Positions 1-10,110 of a DNA stretch of 64,000 nt are shown here, piece after piece; the first letter of the stretch is position 1, and each line of letters starts with the position of its first letter. The stretch is from Hetaerina americana (taxonomy: Eukaryota; Arthropoda; Insecta; Odonata; Calopterygidae). The translations under genes and the position numbers were made by a program. The notes below the pieces were generated by a model that worked only from the letters and a program-made list of their open reading frames with translations, searched no databases and was not told the origin of the DNA. The stretch lies in contig JAKTNV010000003.1 of NCBI GenBank assembly GCA_022747635.1, forward strand, positions 46,883,475 to 46,947,474, in the 5' to 3' direction.

Positions 1-299
1 AAATAAATAATGAAAACGCCATCATGATTTGAACCAGAACACGGTTTAGAATACATTCGTAAAATCAAAACAGAAATGCTAATTCCCAAATTGATTTCTT
101 CCTCAATAATCCAGGGTCGCCTTATTCTTTGTCCAATAATCGCGGTCATAAACATGAGTGGAAGGAATGTTTCGCCAAGGAAATGTTTGCAAACTTAAGA
201 AGTGATTGATCTCTTAGCAAACGTGAAACAGGGCTCATCCTCTTTACTCACAGCAATTGGGAGCAGGCTGTAAACTCCCATCTCCTTCCCCCTAGAAAA
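1..299. other. Unassigned leading stretch
   Basis: Mixed AT-rich sequence at the window edge. I see no open frame with recognisable protein content, no RNA gene and no repeat. It leads into the purine-rich island that begins near 300. Confidence 0.5.
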
Positions 300-751
300 A
301 CAACAATCCCCACCCATAATCGAATCAGTCATCCCGACGGATCACGGCCTGCCAACATCGAGGCCATGCGCCGAAAAGCGCAGGGGTGGATACGGAAAGG
401 GGGAGGGGATGGCATGGATGAGGGGGCGATGAAGGAACTGTTTGCGCAGAGATTGGGAGGGGAGGATGGGTGATATAGAGGGAACGAGGGAATGGGTGCA
501 AGGTGGGGTTTGAAGAGAAGAAGTCGATGTTCTGGAAGATGGCAGGAGGGCATAAAACCGAAGACAAGGAAGAGAAAGGAAGAATAGACAAGAGGGAGCT
601 GGGAAACGATCGGGGACAGAAGTGAGGAAAAAAATGACGCACGTCGAGCAGAGCGATAAAGGAAAAAGAAACAAAAGGGAGGAAGAAACTGGCTGGTGGG
701 TGAAACAAGGCGCTGTGGAAGAAGCGCAGTCGGCGGCGCGCGCGAGAGCCT

Positions 752-778
752 GTGTCTGTGTGCGTGTGTGTGTGTGAG
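752..778 (+). repeat. (GT)n microsatellite, interrupted
   Basis: Alternating GT units with single-base interruptions (tgtgtctgtgtgcgtgtgtg and onward), inside the purine island. This is an ordinary simple repeat. Confidence 0.85.
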
Positions 779-937
779 AGTGGCTCCGAGGAGCGCGGGG
801 AGGAGCGGGGTGAAAGAGCGAGATGGGCAGGAAGGGGAGAGTGGCGACGGGTGCTTTTTGGTGGAGTGGAGCAGAAAGAGGGGCGGGGTGTGAGAAGGGC
901 ATTAGCTGACGTTCGCGGGAGGGGGTGGGATACGGGA

Positions 938-967
938 GAGAGCGATAGAGAGAGATAGAGAGAGAGT
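938..967 (+). repeat. (GA)n/(GATA) simple repeat
   Basis: A run of GAGA with GATAGA interruptions (agagcgatagagagagatag and onward). It contains several GAGAG pentamers, the core recognised by GAGA factor in insects. That link is family knowledge and is not shown here. Confidence 0.8.
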
Positions 968-1440
968 ATGGGAGTGGGAGGAAGGACTATGTAGAGGTCC
1001 TCATTAGGCAGACAGTGGCGCCGCCGTAGATTTGGAGCTCGGGAGTGTCAAAAACTGCCGTCGCGGATCTGCTGAAAAGGGGAAAGAGTGTGGGGAATTG
1101 GTTTGCAAGGCGGTTAGGGATGGGCCAGGGGGAGGGATGAGGGAGGGCGGGTGCGAGGGGTTGTTAGGATGCGGAGGCGAGGGCGAATGGAAGGGATGAA
1201 GAGAGGGAGAAGGTGGGCGGGTGGGAGGCGAGACGTAAGCCGGAGGTTTGTCAGCTTTGCCGGCTACTAACGAGGACGGGAATCTTTGGGAGTCACACGC
1301 ACACGGACAGGTCGATGATGGCGGAGGGTCGGCTGAGTCGAAGGGGTCGGAGCGGAGGAATAAATAAATATAATATTTATCTCGCGAGTCAACGGCTGCG
1401 CGGAAGTATGGGAACGATTTCTCATCGCGCACTTTCGGAA

Positions 1441-3240
1441 ATTTAAGCCTCTTGTCATGGCGTGAAACAATGGCGACGGAGAAACACTTCCACCCAAGCG
1501 CGTTGGAGTCATCACTAAGAACATGTGTCTATTGTAGCTGAGATTCCTCGAACGTGAATGAGCATACGCAATCGAAGAGTGCTGGGGACGGAGCGATTGA
1601 TGCTTACATTTTCTCGCAGCACAATACCAGGAACGAACGCTTACGCATTAATATATAATGAACATGTAAAGTTGGTGCGAGTGATTTCCTCGCCTTCCAC
1701 ACGATTACCTTTGAGTGCGCTCCCGACTCGCTTCATTTATTCTCTTCGATTGTAGGAGAAATATATAATTATAGTGGTGTGATAAAATATGACTTCGTTG
1801 TGCCTTAGGAAAAGGTTGACGTCGTCCCAGTATGAGGTTTATTCACTATTCAAAAATAGTATCAAAATCATCCAATGTTTTTGTGAAATCTTATGCCTTG
1901 TAGAAAACTTAAATAGGTAAAATATAAGATATATAAAATATAAGATAAATAAAGCTCTTGATTAAGTTACCATTTTCAAGACTAATTAAAATAGCGTCAG
2001 TTGAATGAAGTAAGAAATTGAGAAATTTTAGACTAAATAATTGATTCAATTTTGCAATTTTTAAGACTCATCTGCGAAACTTGGACTCCTACGTGAAGAG
2101 TAAATGAAATGAAACTGTAGGTACATCGACAATAAGGAGATAAATGATTTTAAAATTAAGTAATTAAGTTTTGAATGTGAATTTATCTTTATTTATTACC
2201 CGTGCAGTCGTTAGAAATAAATCTCCTGATATTTAAAGTTTAGCTACATCCACAAATATATTATACGATGTAATGAAGACCAATTATCATCTCAAACAGG
2301 CTATTAAAAAAATTGCCATTAATTTTCTGTGGAGCAAGAGGGAAATGTTTCGCAAGAATCAATTGGCTTCTATGTTTCACTCTGCTTGTTCATGAAATAC
2401 TAAAATGGATAATCAATAAGAATACCTACAGAATAATTATCTTAGAAGGTTTCTTAATTGTTATAAAAATAAATCAAGCTCATAATAATACTTCAATAGT
2501 TTTCAAACTATCCCCAGACTGGCATAGTTTTATTAAAGAAAAGCAACTATTGAATATAATTATGATTATAGAGAAATGCGTCAAATTTGAGAATCGAAAT
2601 TAAAAACACATTATATAAAAATACTATCACGTACGGTTCCAAGACACTAAAAGAGTTAGGCACAATCCATTTTACACAGCCAATGAAAACGACCGATGCC
2701 TAATCGCCATAGATTTTATCAGCCCCACAACGAACAATTGAAAATGTATGCATAAAATTACATTTAAGAATGCTGATTTCACGAAAAACAGTCGACCTAA
2801 TGATCTAATCAAATCAAAAAAGTTATCAAATTAAAAAATGGTGAACCATGCAAAACAATTGGGTATTTAAGATCATTCTTTGCCCCTTTGAAACGTGATG
2901 TAGTTGGACTAAATTTACCAAAGCTATAATAATTTTGATTGAGGCGGAAGCCTTATTATAATAATGCACATGCATAATCTAATGTTCCTTTTTTGAATTA
3001 TTTGAGCCATGGCGAAAAAGAATTAATTTTTTCGAATATATTAATCCGAATAATATTGTAAGGAGAAGGAAACTTTTCAAACGGAGAAGAAATTCCGATT
3101 AAGAAGACCAGAATGGGGGAAAATACGAAGAAGTTTAAAAAAAATAAAATCCCATGCCCTTTTCTGGCTTAATTAGAGAACCGACAGAAAAAAAGAGGAA
3201 TGCAGACGCTGCGAAAGTTTAAAAAGAAGCAAATGTATTA
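1441..3240. other. AT-rich non-coding stretch
   Basis: AT-rich DNA with frequent stops in every frame. The open frames here (for example 1558-1755 and 2313-2603 on plus) are short, have no recognisable domain and sit in no gene context. A small tandem repeat lies near 1921-1946. Otherwise I see nothing. Confidence 0.6.
1921..1946. repeat. Short tandem repeat, 16-bp period
   Basis: The 10-mer AATATAAGAT occurs at 1921-1930 and again at 1937-1946 in an otherwise AT-rich run. Two copies only, so it is a minor local duplication. Confidence 0.6.
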
Positions 3241-4500
3241 ATTAGACACAAGGGAAACCGCGCCCCTACTTCTTCCTCTCCTCTTATGACTCCAAACCCT
3301 CGCTCTTCATCCGTTTACGTGCCTTGCATCCCCTTCCACCGCCACCGCACACCCACCTCCTGGAATTTTCAGTCTTTACGGCGCCTCTAATTCCTCCACT
3401 CCCTCTCGAACCCCCTTCCCCCGCCCAACCTCCCTCCCTTCAAAGGACTTATCTCGCCGACTGCAGCGTCGGTGTCGAAGAGACGAGGGTTCGAACACAA
3501 AGTAGCACAACCGTGGTAAAAAGAGCGCTTTTATTTACGGTCACCGGGGAATACCAGAAGAGGTGAGCGGGCGGTAGGTGCGGCGGAATAAATAGCAGGG
3601 GGTGGGACGGGGAGAAAGAGGGAGCGAAAGAAGTCATGTATGCAAGGAGGGGCAAGGGGCGCCGCGGGAGACGAACGGAAGAGTCAGAAGGATCAGCGGC
3701 GGTGCGGGCGGGCGGGGGAGGAAGAGGTAGCGAGGGCCGACGGCGGAGTAGGAGAAACGGTGCAGCGCGAGGAGGCCACGGCCGAGGAGAGTAGACAAGC
3801 GTTTCAGAGACCGGGGGAAAGGGTCGGATGAGTGGGAGAGGGAGGGAGGGAGAGAGCGACTGGAAGAGGAAATGTGTGGGAAAAGTGGGTGGATGGAATA
3901 AGAATTAAAAAGAAAACGACGTGGGGAAGTGAGGGAGGAATTTTGTTTGCGAGGGAGTGTTCTCTCGCGGCTATATTTCAAGACTGACACTTAGAAGGCC
4001 AATGCATCTCAAGTAGGTGATAGGGCGAGAGCCAGAGAGAGGGTGAGAGTGCGGGCGGGGTTCTAAGAGTCTAAGGGATGTAAGCCGGGGCTGGTCGAGG
4101 GGGTTGAGGTCCGTGTGCAAAGACGGAAAGAGTGCAACCAAGCGAGGATGGGGAGAGGCAGTCTTTGGGATGCAGGGAGAGAAAGGAAGAGAGAGAGGAC
4201 TCTAGGTCTGAAGCACAACCTACCATGGCCAGTATTGGGGGAGATAGCAGACAATATTTGATGTGCGATATTTTTGGGGCCTGGAAGGAATGGAATGGAC
4301 TGGATTGCCCCAAGGCGACGTTTCGGAGGGAAGAAGTTTCGCTGATCTACTCAGACATCTTGAGAGGAGGAGGGACACGATTTCAGAGGGATATAAAGAT
4401 ATCTGGACGTACATGGCTGGGGAGAGCAAGGCGCAGGATAAGAGCGAATAAGTCAGAAGAGTGACGGCAATTTTGGTGGAAAATACGCTCCTATGGAGAG
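3241..4500. repeat. Strand-switching polypurine/polypyrimidine island
   Basis: From about 3260 to 3450 the plus strand is pyrimidine-rich (cctccc, cttcc words). After a short CpG-containing junction at about 3455-3500 it becomes strongly purine-rich to about 4500. The junction reads actgcagcgtcggtgtcgaa. Open frames on both strands in this interval are compositional. A switch from C-rich to G-rich on the same strand resembles the skew flip known at divergent CpG-island promoters, but no TATA box, initiator or transcript evidence is visible. Confidence 0.65.
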
Positions 4501-5289
4501 AGGCAGCCATCAGGATTCCTCACCATTACGGGCTAATCAGTGGTAGAAGCCAATAACAAGAACCAATGATTAACCAAACTCAATTTGACAACATTTGTTT
4601 ACCTTCCCCTAACCGTCCGTGGATGAGGGTGATGGAATTAAAAGAATGAACACATACTGAATGGTTAATCTCCAGGCTCAATGTATGCACAATTATTATA
4701 AAGCGATTTGAAGAAGCAATACTCATGAGGAAAGCACGATTCGAAGACGAGCGATTGTATTTGATGATCGTGAGGTGAGGAGAAGGCATTGAGGAGCGAA
4801 AATGAGGAATCGTGGCGAAGAAATGAAGGTTTCATAAAAGGGTGGCGTGATGTTTTTGCAAAGAACAAGAGAACAGAGATGAGAGGAGATAAAAGGAGGG
4901 AGAAGAAAAGGGCCATGGCGTGAAATAAAGTCATGCCTCGGAGGAAAGTGAGAGGTTACGGAGGCATGGATATAAGATACGTGCTTTTCTAAGATTCTGC
5001 GTGCCTTGAAGGCAGAAGGAGGCCCCTTCAAAAGTTGTCAGGTCCGGCGGATGGCTTGACTGGTTGGCTAGGAACGGGATTGGAAAAGCTGGGTGTATGT
5101 GTTCGTGTGTGGGCTGCCGGGATTGTCTGCGAAAGGCCTTTCAAAGGCCGCGAATCGGGAGAGCACGTCTGGATACGATCGTAAATTTATTGTGCCCGAG
5201 AGCCTGTTGGAGATTTTTTGCGAACTATACTATGCGGGAGTAAAACAATCCGCTGGATCTGGCAAAATCCAAAAAATCTGGTGACGCAC
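4501..5289. other. Mixed stretch, mildly purine-biased
   Basis: Unremarkable composition grading from the preceding island, with a purine-biased patch near 4730-5000 and a small palindrome gaaaggcctttc near 5131. There are no recognisable genes. Confidence 0.5.
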
Positions 5290-6430
5290 GGCGACTAATG
5301 GTATTTTCTCATTTGTTTATTAATTTTAACCGCAGTTAAATATTATTTATTTTATAAAATAACAATAATTTACTTACGCAATCCTTGTCTGTAAAAGAGA
5401 ACATATATTAGGGGGATTCCAGATAGACACGGCACAAAATCTTCCACTTGTGAGACAATTTCTACCGCTAAAACACATGCCCTGGGATTTTGTTTTTCCC
5501 CCTACTTTTGGTTATTTGGTTGTTAAAATTAACGCGGGCCCCATTCTCCTTCGACAAATTGAAAAGGGATCTCTTAAATGAAGATATGATGATGAATGTG
5601 TTAAAAAATGAAGTTGTATATGTGTTATAATTAATGTTAGTTTATTCATACAGCAGAAAATGCTGAGAAATATCGCTTAAAGCCAAAATGTGAGATATTA
5701 TTTCGATATATATTTCGAAAGTAAAGAACAGATTCAGTACGGAGAGGCTCGGATTGCATTACGAACATTCTTTATTAATGATGTGGGTAAAAAGTCAACG
5801 TAATGCTACGGAAGAGTAAACCTGACATATTTAGTTGCCTAAATTTCCATGGATGGTTACGTCTACTTTTGGAGAGAGAAATCTCACAAGAATCCAAGAT
5901 GAGTTGGATTAAGAACCTAATAAAGACGACCAGAAAGACATTTTGTACTTTTCATCGGCATGTCTTGAGAACACACCAGTACATCAAACAATTATTTAGC
6001 CAAGGAGAGTAATATAGACTAAATCATCAAGTTCTTACAGGGGTCGATTATTGAAGCTTTAATGCTTATTATTATTATTAGAAACTCCGTTAACATTATA
6101 CGACTATAATTCATCAAACTGAAGGTTTCACTTTTGAATACTTAGCTTTTAGTTTTCTACAAATATTTATGCAAACTTTACATATTTAATTGTATCTTTC
6201 ACCCATGCCCTTTGGATTACAGCAATGAGAAATTGGTAAAAACAGATATAAAGATTGCCTAATTATTCTTTTACACGCGACACCAAAATATACATTGCTG
6301 AGATGACCAATATGTTCTTTAGATTTCTTCTGCTTCAAATGAGAAGAATTTTATGCAAACATATGAATTACACGGTTTTTAAAAAAGATTTCAAGATAGT
6401 AAGTCTCCTCTACACCGCAATATTTTTATG
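5290..6430. other. AT-rich non-coding stretch
   Basis: AT-rich with many stops. A short ATT repeat lies near 6066-6080. An open frame at 5803-6012 (+) contains the peptide KMSWIKNL, vaguely like the C-terminal tail of some LINE reverse transcriptases, but this is far too weak to annotate as an element. Confidence 0.5.
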
Positions 6431-6870
6431 GCACACACCCCACCCCCGCTCATCCCTTGAGGGCATAAACAGAGAAGCGAGAACAGGGGGAAGACACACT
6501 TCATCCCCATACTATCACATAGTTTCCACTTCTCTAGTGGGCGTGGCCGCGTCCGGCGGCCGTGTTTCCTCGGTAGTAAAAGCGACCAATGAGAGTGAAA
6601 AAAAGGGCGAGCGCTATGAGAATAACAGCGGCGCAGACGCCATCAGTTACTCTTTATCGGGGGCAGCAATCGCGTAAGCCCATCCACTCAGGGGAGGCGG
6701 GAACCAACCTTCGTGGCGAGCCGACTCAAAACAGCCAAGCTCGCTCAACTCCCGCTCCCTCTTCCCCCTCTCTCTACTTCCATCTTGATCGATCAATGAC
6801 TCGGGCTTTCTTCCCCGCCTATGGTTAAGGGCCGCACGGATGTTATGTTTTACGGGTGCGGGTGCCGTGC
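6430..6870 (+). promoter_or_regulatory. CpG-containing, promoter-like patch
   Basis: A GC-richer patch in AT-rich surroundings. It has a GC-box-like GGGCGTGGCC at 6539-6548, the CpG-rich gtccggcggccg at 6551-6562 and a CCAAT pentamer at 6586-6590 followed by further CpGs. The spacing resembles a vertebrate- or insect-style CpG promoter. I see no TATA box and no confident first exon downstream. The open frames across it (6255-6677, 6589-6828) have no recognisable domain. A candidate only. Confidence 0.3.
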
Positions 6871-8299
6871 AGGAGATCTTTAAGGGCCACATTCAAACGG
6901 GATGGTTCATTATCCCCCATAAAATATTCTACCCATCTATGTGATCATTTGGGATGCCCAAATAAAAGATAACTCCAATTTTGGCTTTATCGTGGAGACG
7001 GCGCCCCGAATAACATATAAAAGATGCCAAGCGATACGATATGGGATTTTTAGCCAATATATAAAGATCTGCCCGGGAGTGGCTATGAATAAGTCGTTAA
7101 TTCATGCGTACGAGCCACACTATTTGTCTTTAAATTCCTTCGTTCCTTATTTCATGCAGGCTTGCTAGGAACAGTTTTGAGTAATGAAAAGAAAAGGAGG
7201 AAAAGATCTCATACTATATATTTTGCGCCATTGAAATAGCCGTAGCTGTTCAGGGAAACATAACTGTGAAGAATACGGAACCTTGGCCATTTGAAATTAT
7301 TTATCTATCATAACATTACCGCATTCTATAAAGTTCCGGAACGCTTTTGCTTTGCATAGCAAGGACAATATTTTTACTTTGCTAATTGTTTTGACTGCCC
7401 CGCGGTGGCAGGCAAATGACAGGAGTTCCACTGATGTGCACGATTCAAGCTGAATGAAAGAAAATGATGCGCAAAGCAGAGAGAGATGCACGTTCTGTCT
7501 TAATTATTCCACCAGGACTTAATTTCATTACCCACTGCTTCTGAATCATCCAAGCCCGCCAGCTGTGCATTACTTCGGCGCGGCCACAGTTGGCCCACGG
7601 ACATCGAGTTTGACGCACCTGATCCAAGTGACGCGATCCACCTCCCATCGCGCTCGTAAACGTCTCCATTTTCCATCCCCTCTTGCACATTCACCCTCTC
7701 GCTCTCCCTCACGTGGAACATCTCGTTTCCCCGCGAAAATCTCATAAACAACTCACATAGTCATTTGAAAATGCGTGTTTCGGCTAGTATTGCGCCCTTT
7801 CTCCCGCACTGACCATCAACCCCCAAGCTGCACAGTCAGTTTGCTTTCGCGGCAATAACCTCAAGTCCCCCCACAAGCACACGTCATTCCAGGAGGAGAA
7901 ATCCACCTCTGACTGTCTTCACAACCTCCTATATCGCAAACAGTTTTTGAAGTAAAATAGAATTTTCTAGCGATTGGTTTGTGTAATGTGTGATTGCAAA
8001 CAATTGTTTTGACCTCATTTTATCTCTCGGCGAAATTGAAGCTTGTTCCTTCTGAAATTCCTCATAATGATTTACTGCCGTATCAGAGCCTGTATACGAA
8101 ATTGAGTTATGTGAGGTATAAAGCGGCATTGAACCTTTGAAATGTATACCCATTGCATTGACTTCCAAAATTGCCGTTTTTCCTTACATCCCTGTATCTT
8201 AAGAGATTCCTCAACTCATATGCGCATTTTAATCAATATAGCTGAAGCATGACTTTTATTGAAATTGACACTCTTAACTAGGACTACGCATCACTAAAG
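6871..8299. other. Mixed non-coding stretch
   Basis: No recognisable coding, RNA or repeat content. Short open frames near 7297-7751 and 7929-8168 lack domains and overlap one another on opposite strands. A mildly pyrimidine-rich patch lies at about 7660-7730. Confidence 0.5.
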
Positions 8300-8350
8300 A
8301 AAGATGAATTTAAGAAAGATCTGATGCTTTCTCGGCGCATCTGCTGAATG

Positions 8351-8444
8351 AAGTTTTCTCGGGTCTTCCTCCGGGTCAGGGGTTCGGTGTAGGCCGACGT
8401 TTCGACACTCGTCTCGAGCATCGTCCTTAGGGCTGATGAGTCCT
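8351..8444. repeat. Left arm of near-perfect inverted repeat
   Basis: A 94-nt arm beginning AAGTTTTCTCGGGTC and pairing with 8456-8548. The first 33 nt pair without mismatch. It contains the complement of TCGAAACGTCGG. Confidence 0.9.
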
Positions 8445-8455
8445 GCCCTGAGCTG

Positions 8456-8548
8456 AGGACTCATCAGCCCTGAGGACGATGCCCGAGTCGAGTGTGAAAC
8501 GTCGGCCTACATGGGACCCCTGACCCGGAGGAAGACCCGAGAAAACTT
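8456..8548. repeat. Right arm of near-perfect inverted repeat
   Basis: A 93-nt arm ending GACCCGAGAAAACTT, the partner of 8351-8444. It reads CTGAGGA, then a potential imperfect stem, then GAAACGTC. That arrangement resembles a degenerate hammerhead core, but the closing base pair of the second stem does not form as written. Confidence 0.9.
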
Positions 8549-8568
8549 AATTAAAAAGATGAATTTAA

Positions 8569-8930
8569 TGTCGCACTATTCTGACAGTCGGAAATTGAGC
8601 TATCATTAATCTGGTTTCATAACATGATTTTAACAATTTCACGCAATCGGAATATGCGCTCACAGTATGAGTTGAGGATGTTCGCAATGTAAATTTAACA
8701 TGTATATTATGGAATTCGGTATTTCCCTCTTTAAACGAATTCACGGGGTTGCGTTCATTCGTCTAAACTGTCCACTTCGTCAAGGACAGGTTCCAAGCGT
8801 GAGGAAAATGCTATATCAAAAGGCAAGGTATCAATTAATCATTTCACCTGATTTGAATGATGACTTCCAATTCCATCACACAGAAAAACTCGGTGCGCCC
8901 CCCATTAGAATGCACGAGGTGCTTCATCTA
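8569..8930. other. Unassigned stretch
   Basis: Moderate AT content with part of an unassigned open frame (8700-9071, +) whose product has no recognisable domain and which runs into the pyrimidine island. I see nothing else. Confidence 0.4.
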
Positions 8931-9790
8931 TATATTCGTTTCCATTCACCTCCTTCATTGACTTCCCTGGGACTTGGTCTTCCCCCATTCTGCCGCACGG
9001 CCTTTCATCTCGCTCGTGCTGTGAAACACTTCCCTTCACCTCATTCGCTCGACCCCTCGAAACTCGCCTAGCCGCCCGGCAGCGTCGGAACGTGAAATCG
9101 ACGCCCGGAGTTTTTCATCTTCTCCTCCTCCGCTGCTGTCACGCCTTCCTCTCCCTCCCTCTCTCTTAACTCGCCTCCTCTTGCCCCTTCTCCGCACACC
9201 TCGCCGCAAACCATTTCGCTCACTCCACCCTTCGCCCTTTACCATCCCCCGAATTTCGTTCCCCCTCTTAACTCTTATCTTCTCTCCTCCGTCCTCAATG
9301 GCTCTCTCTTTCTCTAACTTTCTACCTCCTCCGCCCATCGTCTTGTAAAATGCCGCCACCCGCTCTTTCCTTTCCTCCCTTAGGTACGACCCACCACTCG
9401 CGAGACCCTCCCTCCCACTGTACGCCTCTCTACCTTCCCCTAGTTTTCCCTCTCTCTCTCTCTCTTTCCTTGTACCCTTATCCCGCAACTCTTCCCGCTC
9501 GCCCCTGGGGCACACACAAGCTTGCCTTCCCGGGATATACCCCCCCTAGAAGGATTCATCCGTTATTCAAATTTCGAGAGAAGGACGAACCGTAGGAGGA
9601 GGGGCGGTTGGGAGAGGTTGTCGGGGGGGGGATCAGAGCAGGGTGAGGGCGGAGATTGAGGTGAGGCGAACAGGGAGAGGGAGGGTACGACGAGGGGATT
9701 ATAAGATGGAGGTGGGCGAAGGTCTGGGTAAGTACGGGTAGGGTGTAAGAAAAGCGGCGGGTAGGAAGAAACGTTGGCCGAGTGTATGCA
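8931..9790. repeat. Strand-switching polypyrimidine-to-polypurine island
   Basis: From about 8940 to 9590 the plus strand is strongly pyrimidine-rich, with a (CT)n run near 9449-9468. At about 9590 it flips within a few bases to purine-rich (gtaggaggaggggcgg) and stays so to about 9780. The flip point contains ttcgagagaaggacgaaccg. Long open frames on both strands (for example 9036-9515 minus) are Arg/Glu/Gly-rich low complexity and I do not accept them as genes. Confidence 0.7.
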
Positions 9791-10110
9791 GCAGTAGGCG
9801 ATAGTGGTGGGGTGTGCATGTGTGTCTGTGTGGCTTACGGATTGGGTCAAAGAGACCTACCGCATGTGTATATCTGTGACTTCCCTGAGCAGCTCTGGAC
9901 TCCTCCCCCTCATAGCCACACCTTCCCGAGTCGGAAAGGTAAAGCCCACGGCCAAATTACGCTGGCTCGGAGACCGCAATCAACCGCCCCTGCCAACCCC
10001 TTTCCACCACCCTCAAGCCAGCCGATTCTGCTTTCTCTTTCTCCATCTCTCTTTCTCCCTGGCCTATGGGGTTGGGGGAGTTTCGAAGGGTTCAGCACGC
10101 AAGGAAGAAC
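9791..10110 (+). repeat. Pyrimidine-biased stretch after the 9.6-kb island
   Basis: A short GT run near 9815-9832 is followed by C/T-rich sequence (ccaccaccctcaagcc, ctttctctttctccatctct) to about 10065. There is no recognisable gene. Confidence 0.5.

Larger units (their letters stand above)
300..1440 (+). repeat. Polypurine, GC-richer island (purines on +)
   Basis: The plus strand is dominated by GGAG, GAGA and GGGA words. It includes a GT microsatellite near 750-778 and a GA/GATA run near 938-967. CpG dinucleotides are common (for example gcggcgcgcgcgag near 733). Both strands show several overlapping long open frames here, reading as Ser/Pro/Phe-rich on minus and Arg/Gly/Glu-rich on plus. 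That is the signature of low stop-codon density in asymmetric DNA rather than of genes. The function is unknown; a regulatory or triplex-forming role is only inference. Confidence 0.7.
8300..8568. mobile_element. Hairpin insertion flanked by a 14-bp direct repeat
   Basis: AAAGATGAATTTAA occurs at 8300-8313 and again at 8555-8568, bracketing a roughly 241-bp segment. Within it, 8351-8444 and 8456-8548 are inverted copies separated by an 11-nt loop. By my alignment the arms differ by six mismatches and one single-base gap. The direct repeat has the length of a target-site duplication made by target-primed insertion (LINE, SINE or Penelope-like). The arms carry CGAAACGTC-type sequence (intact in the 8398-8424 arm on minus, altered to TGAAACGTC in the right arm). 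That motif recurs in invertebrate repeats and in hammerhead-type repeats of Penelope-like elements. There is no coding capacity, so this would be a non-autonomous or dead copy. The class is uncertain; the fold-back and the flanking repeat are seen directly. Confidence 0.7.

Noticed and set aside
342..902. 186-codon minus frame
   Set aside because: Ser/Pro/His/Leu-rich over a polypurine island with other open frames on both strands.
5803..6012. LINE reverse-transcriptase tail suggested by KMSWIKNL
   Set aside because: One short motif with no supporting palm or C-terminal motifs; chance is more likely.
8351..8548. Functional hammerhead ribozyme
   Set aside because: The CTGA-GAAA order is present but the base pair closing the second stem does not form as written and the core differs between arms. 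It is kept only as a hypothesis about ancestry.
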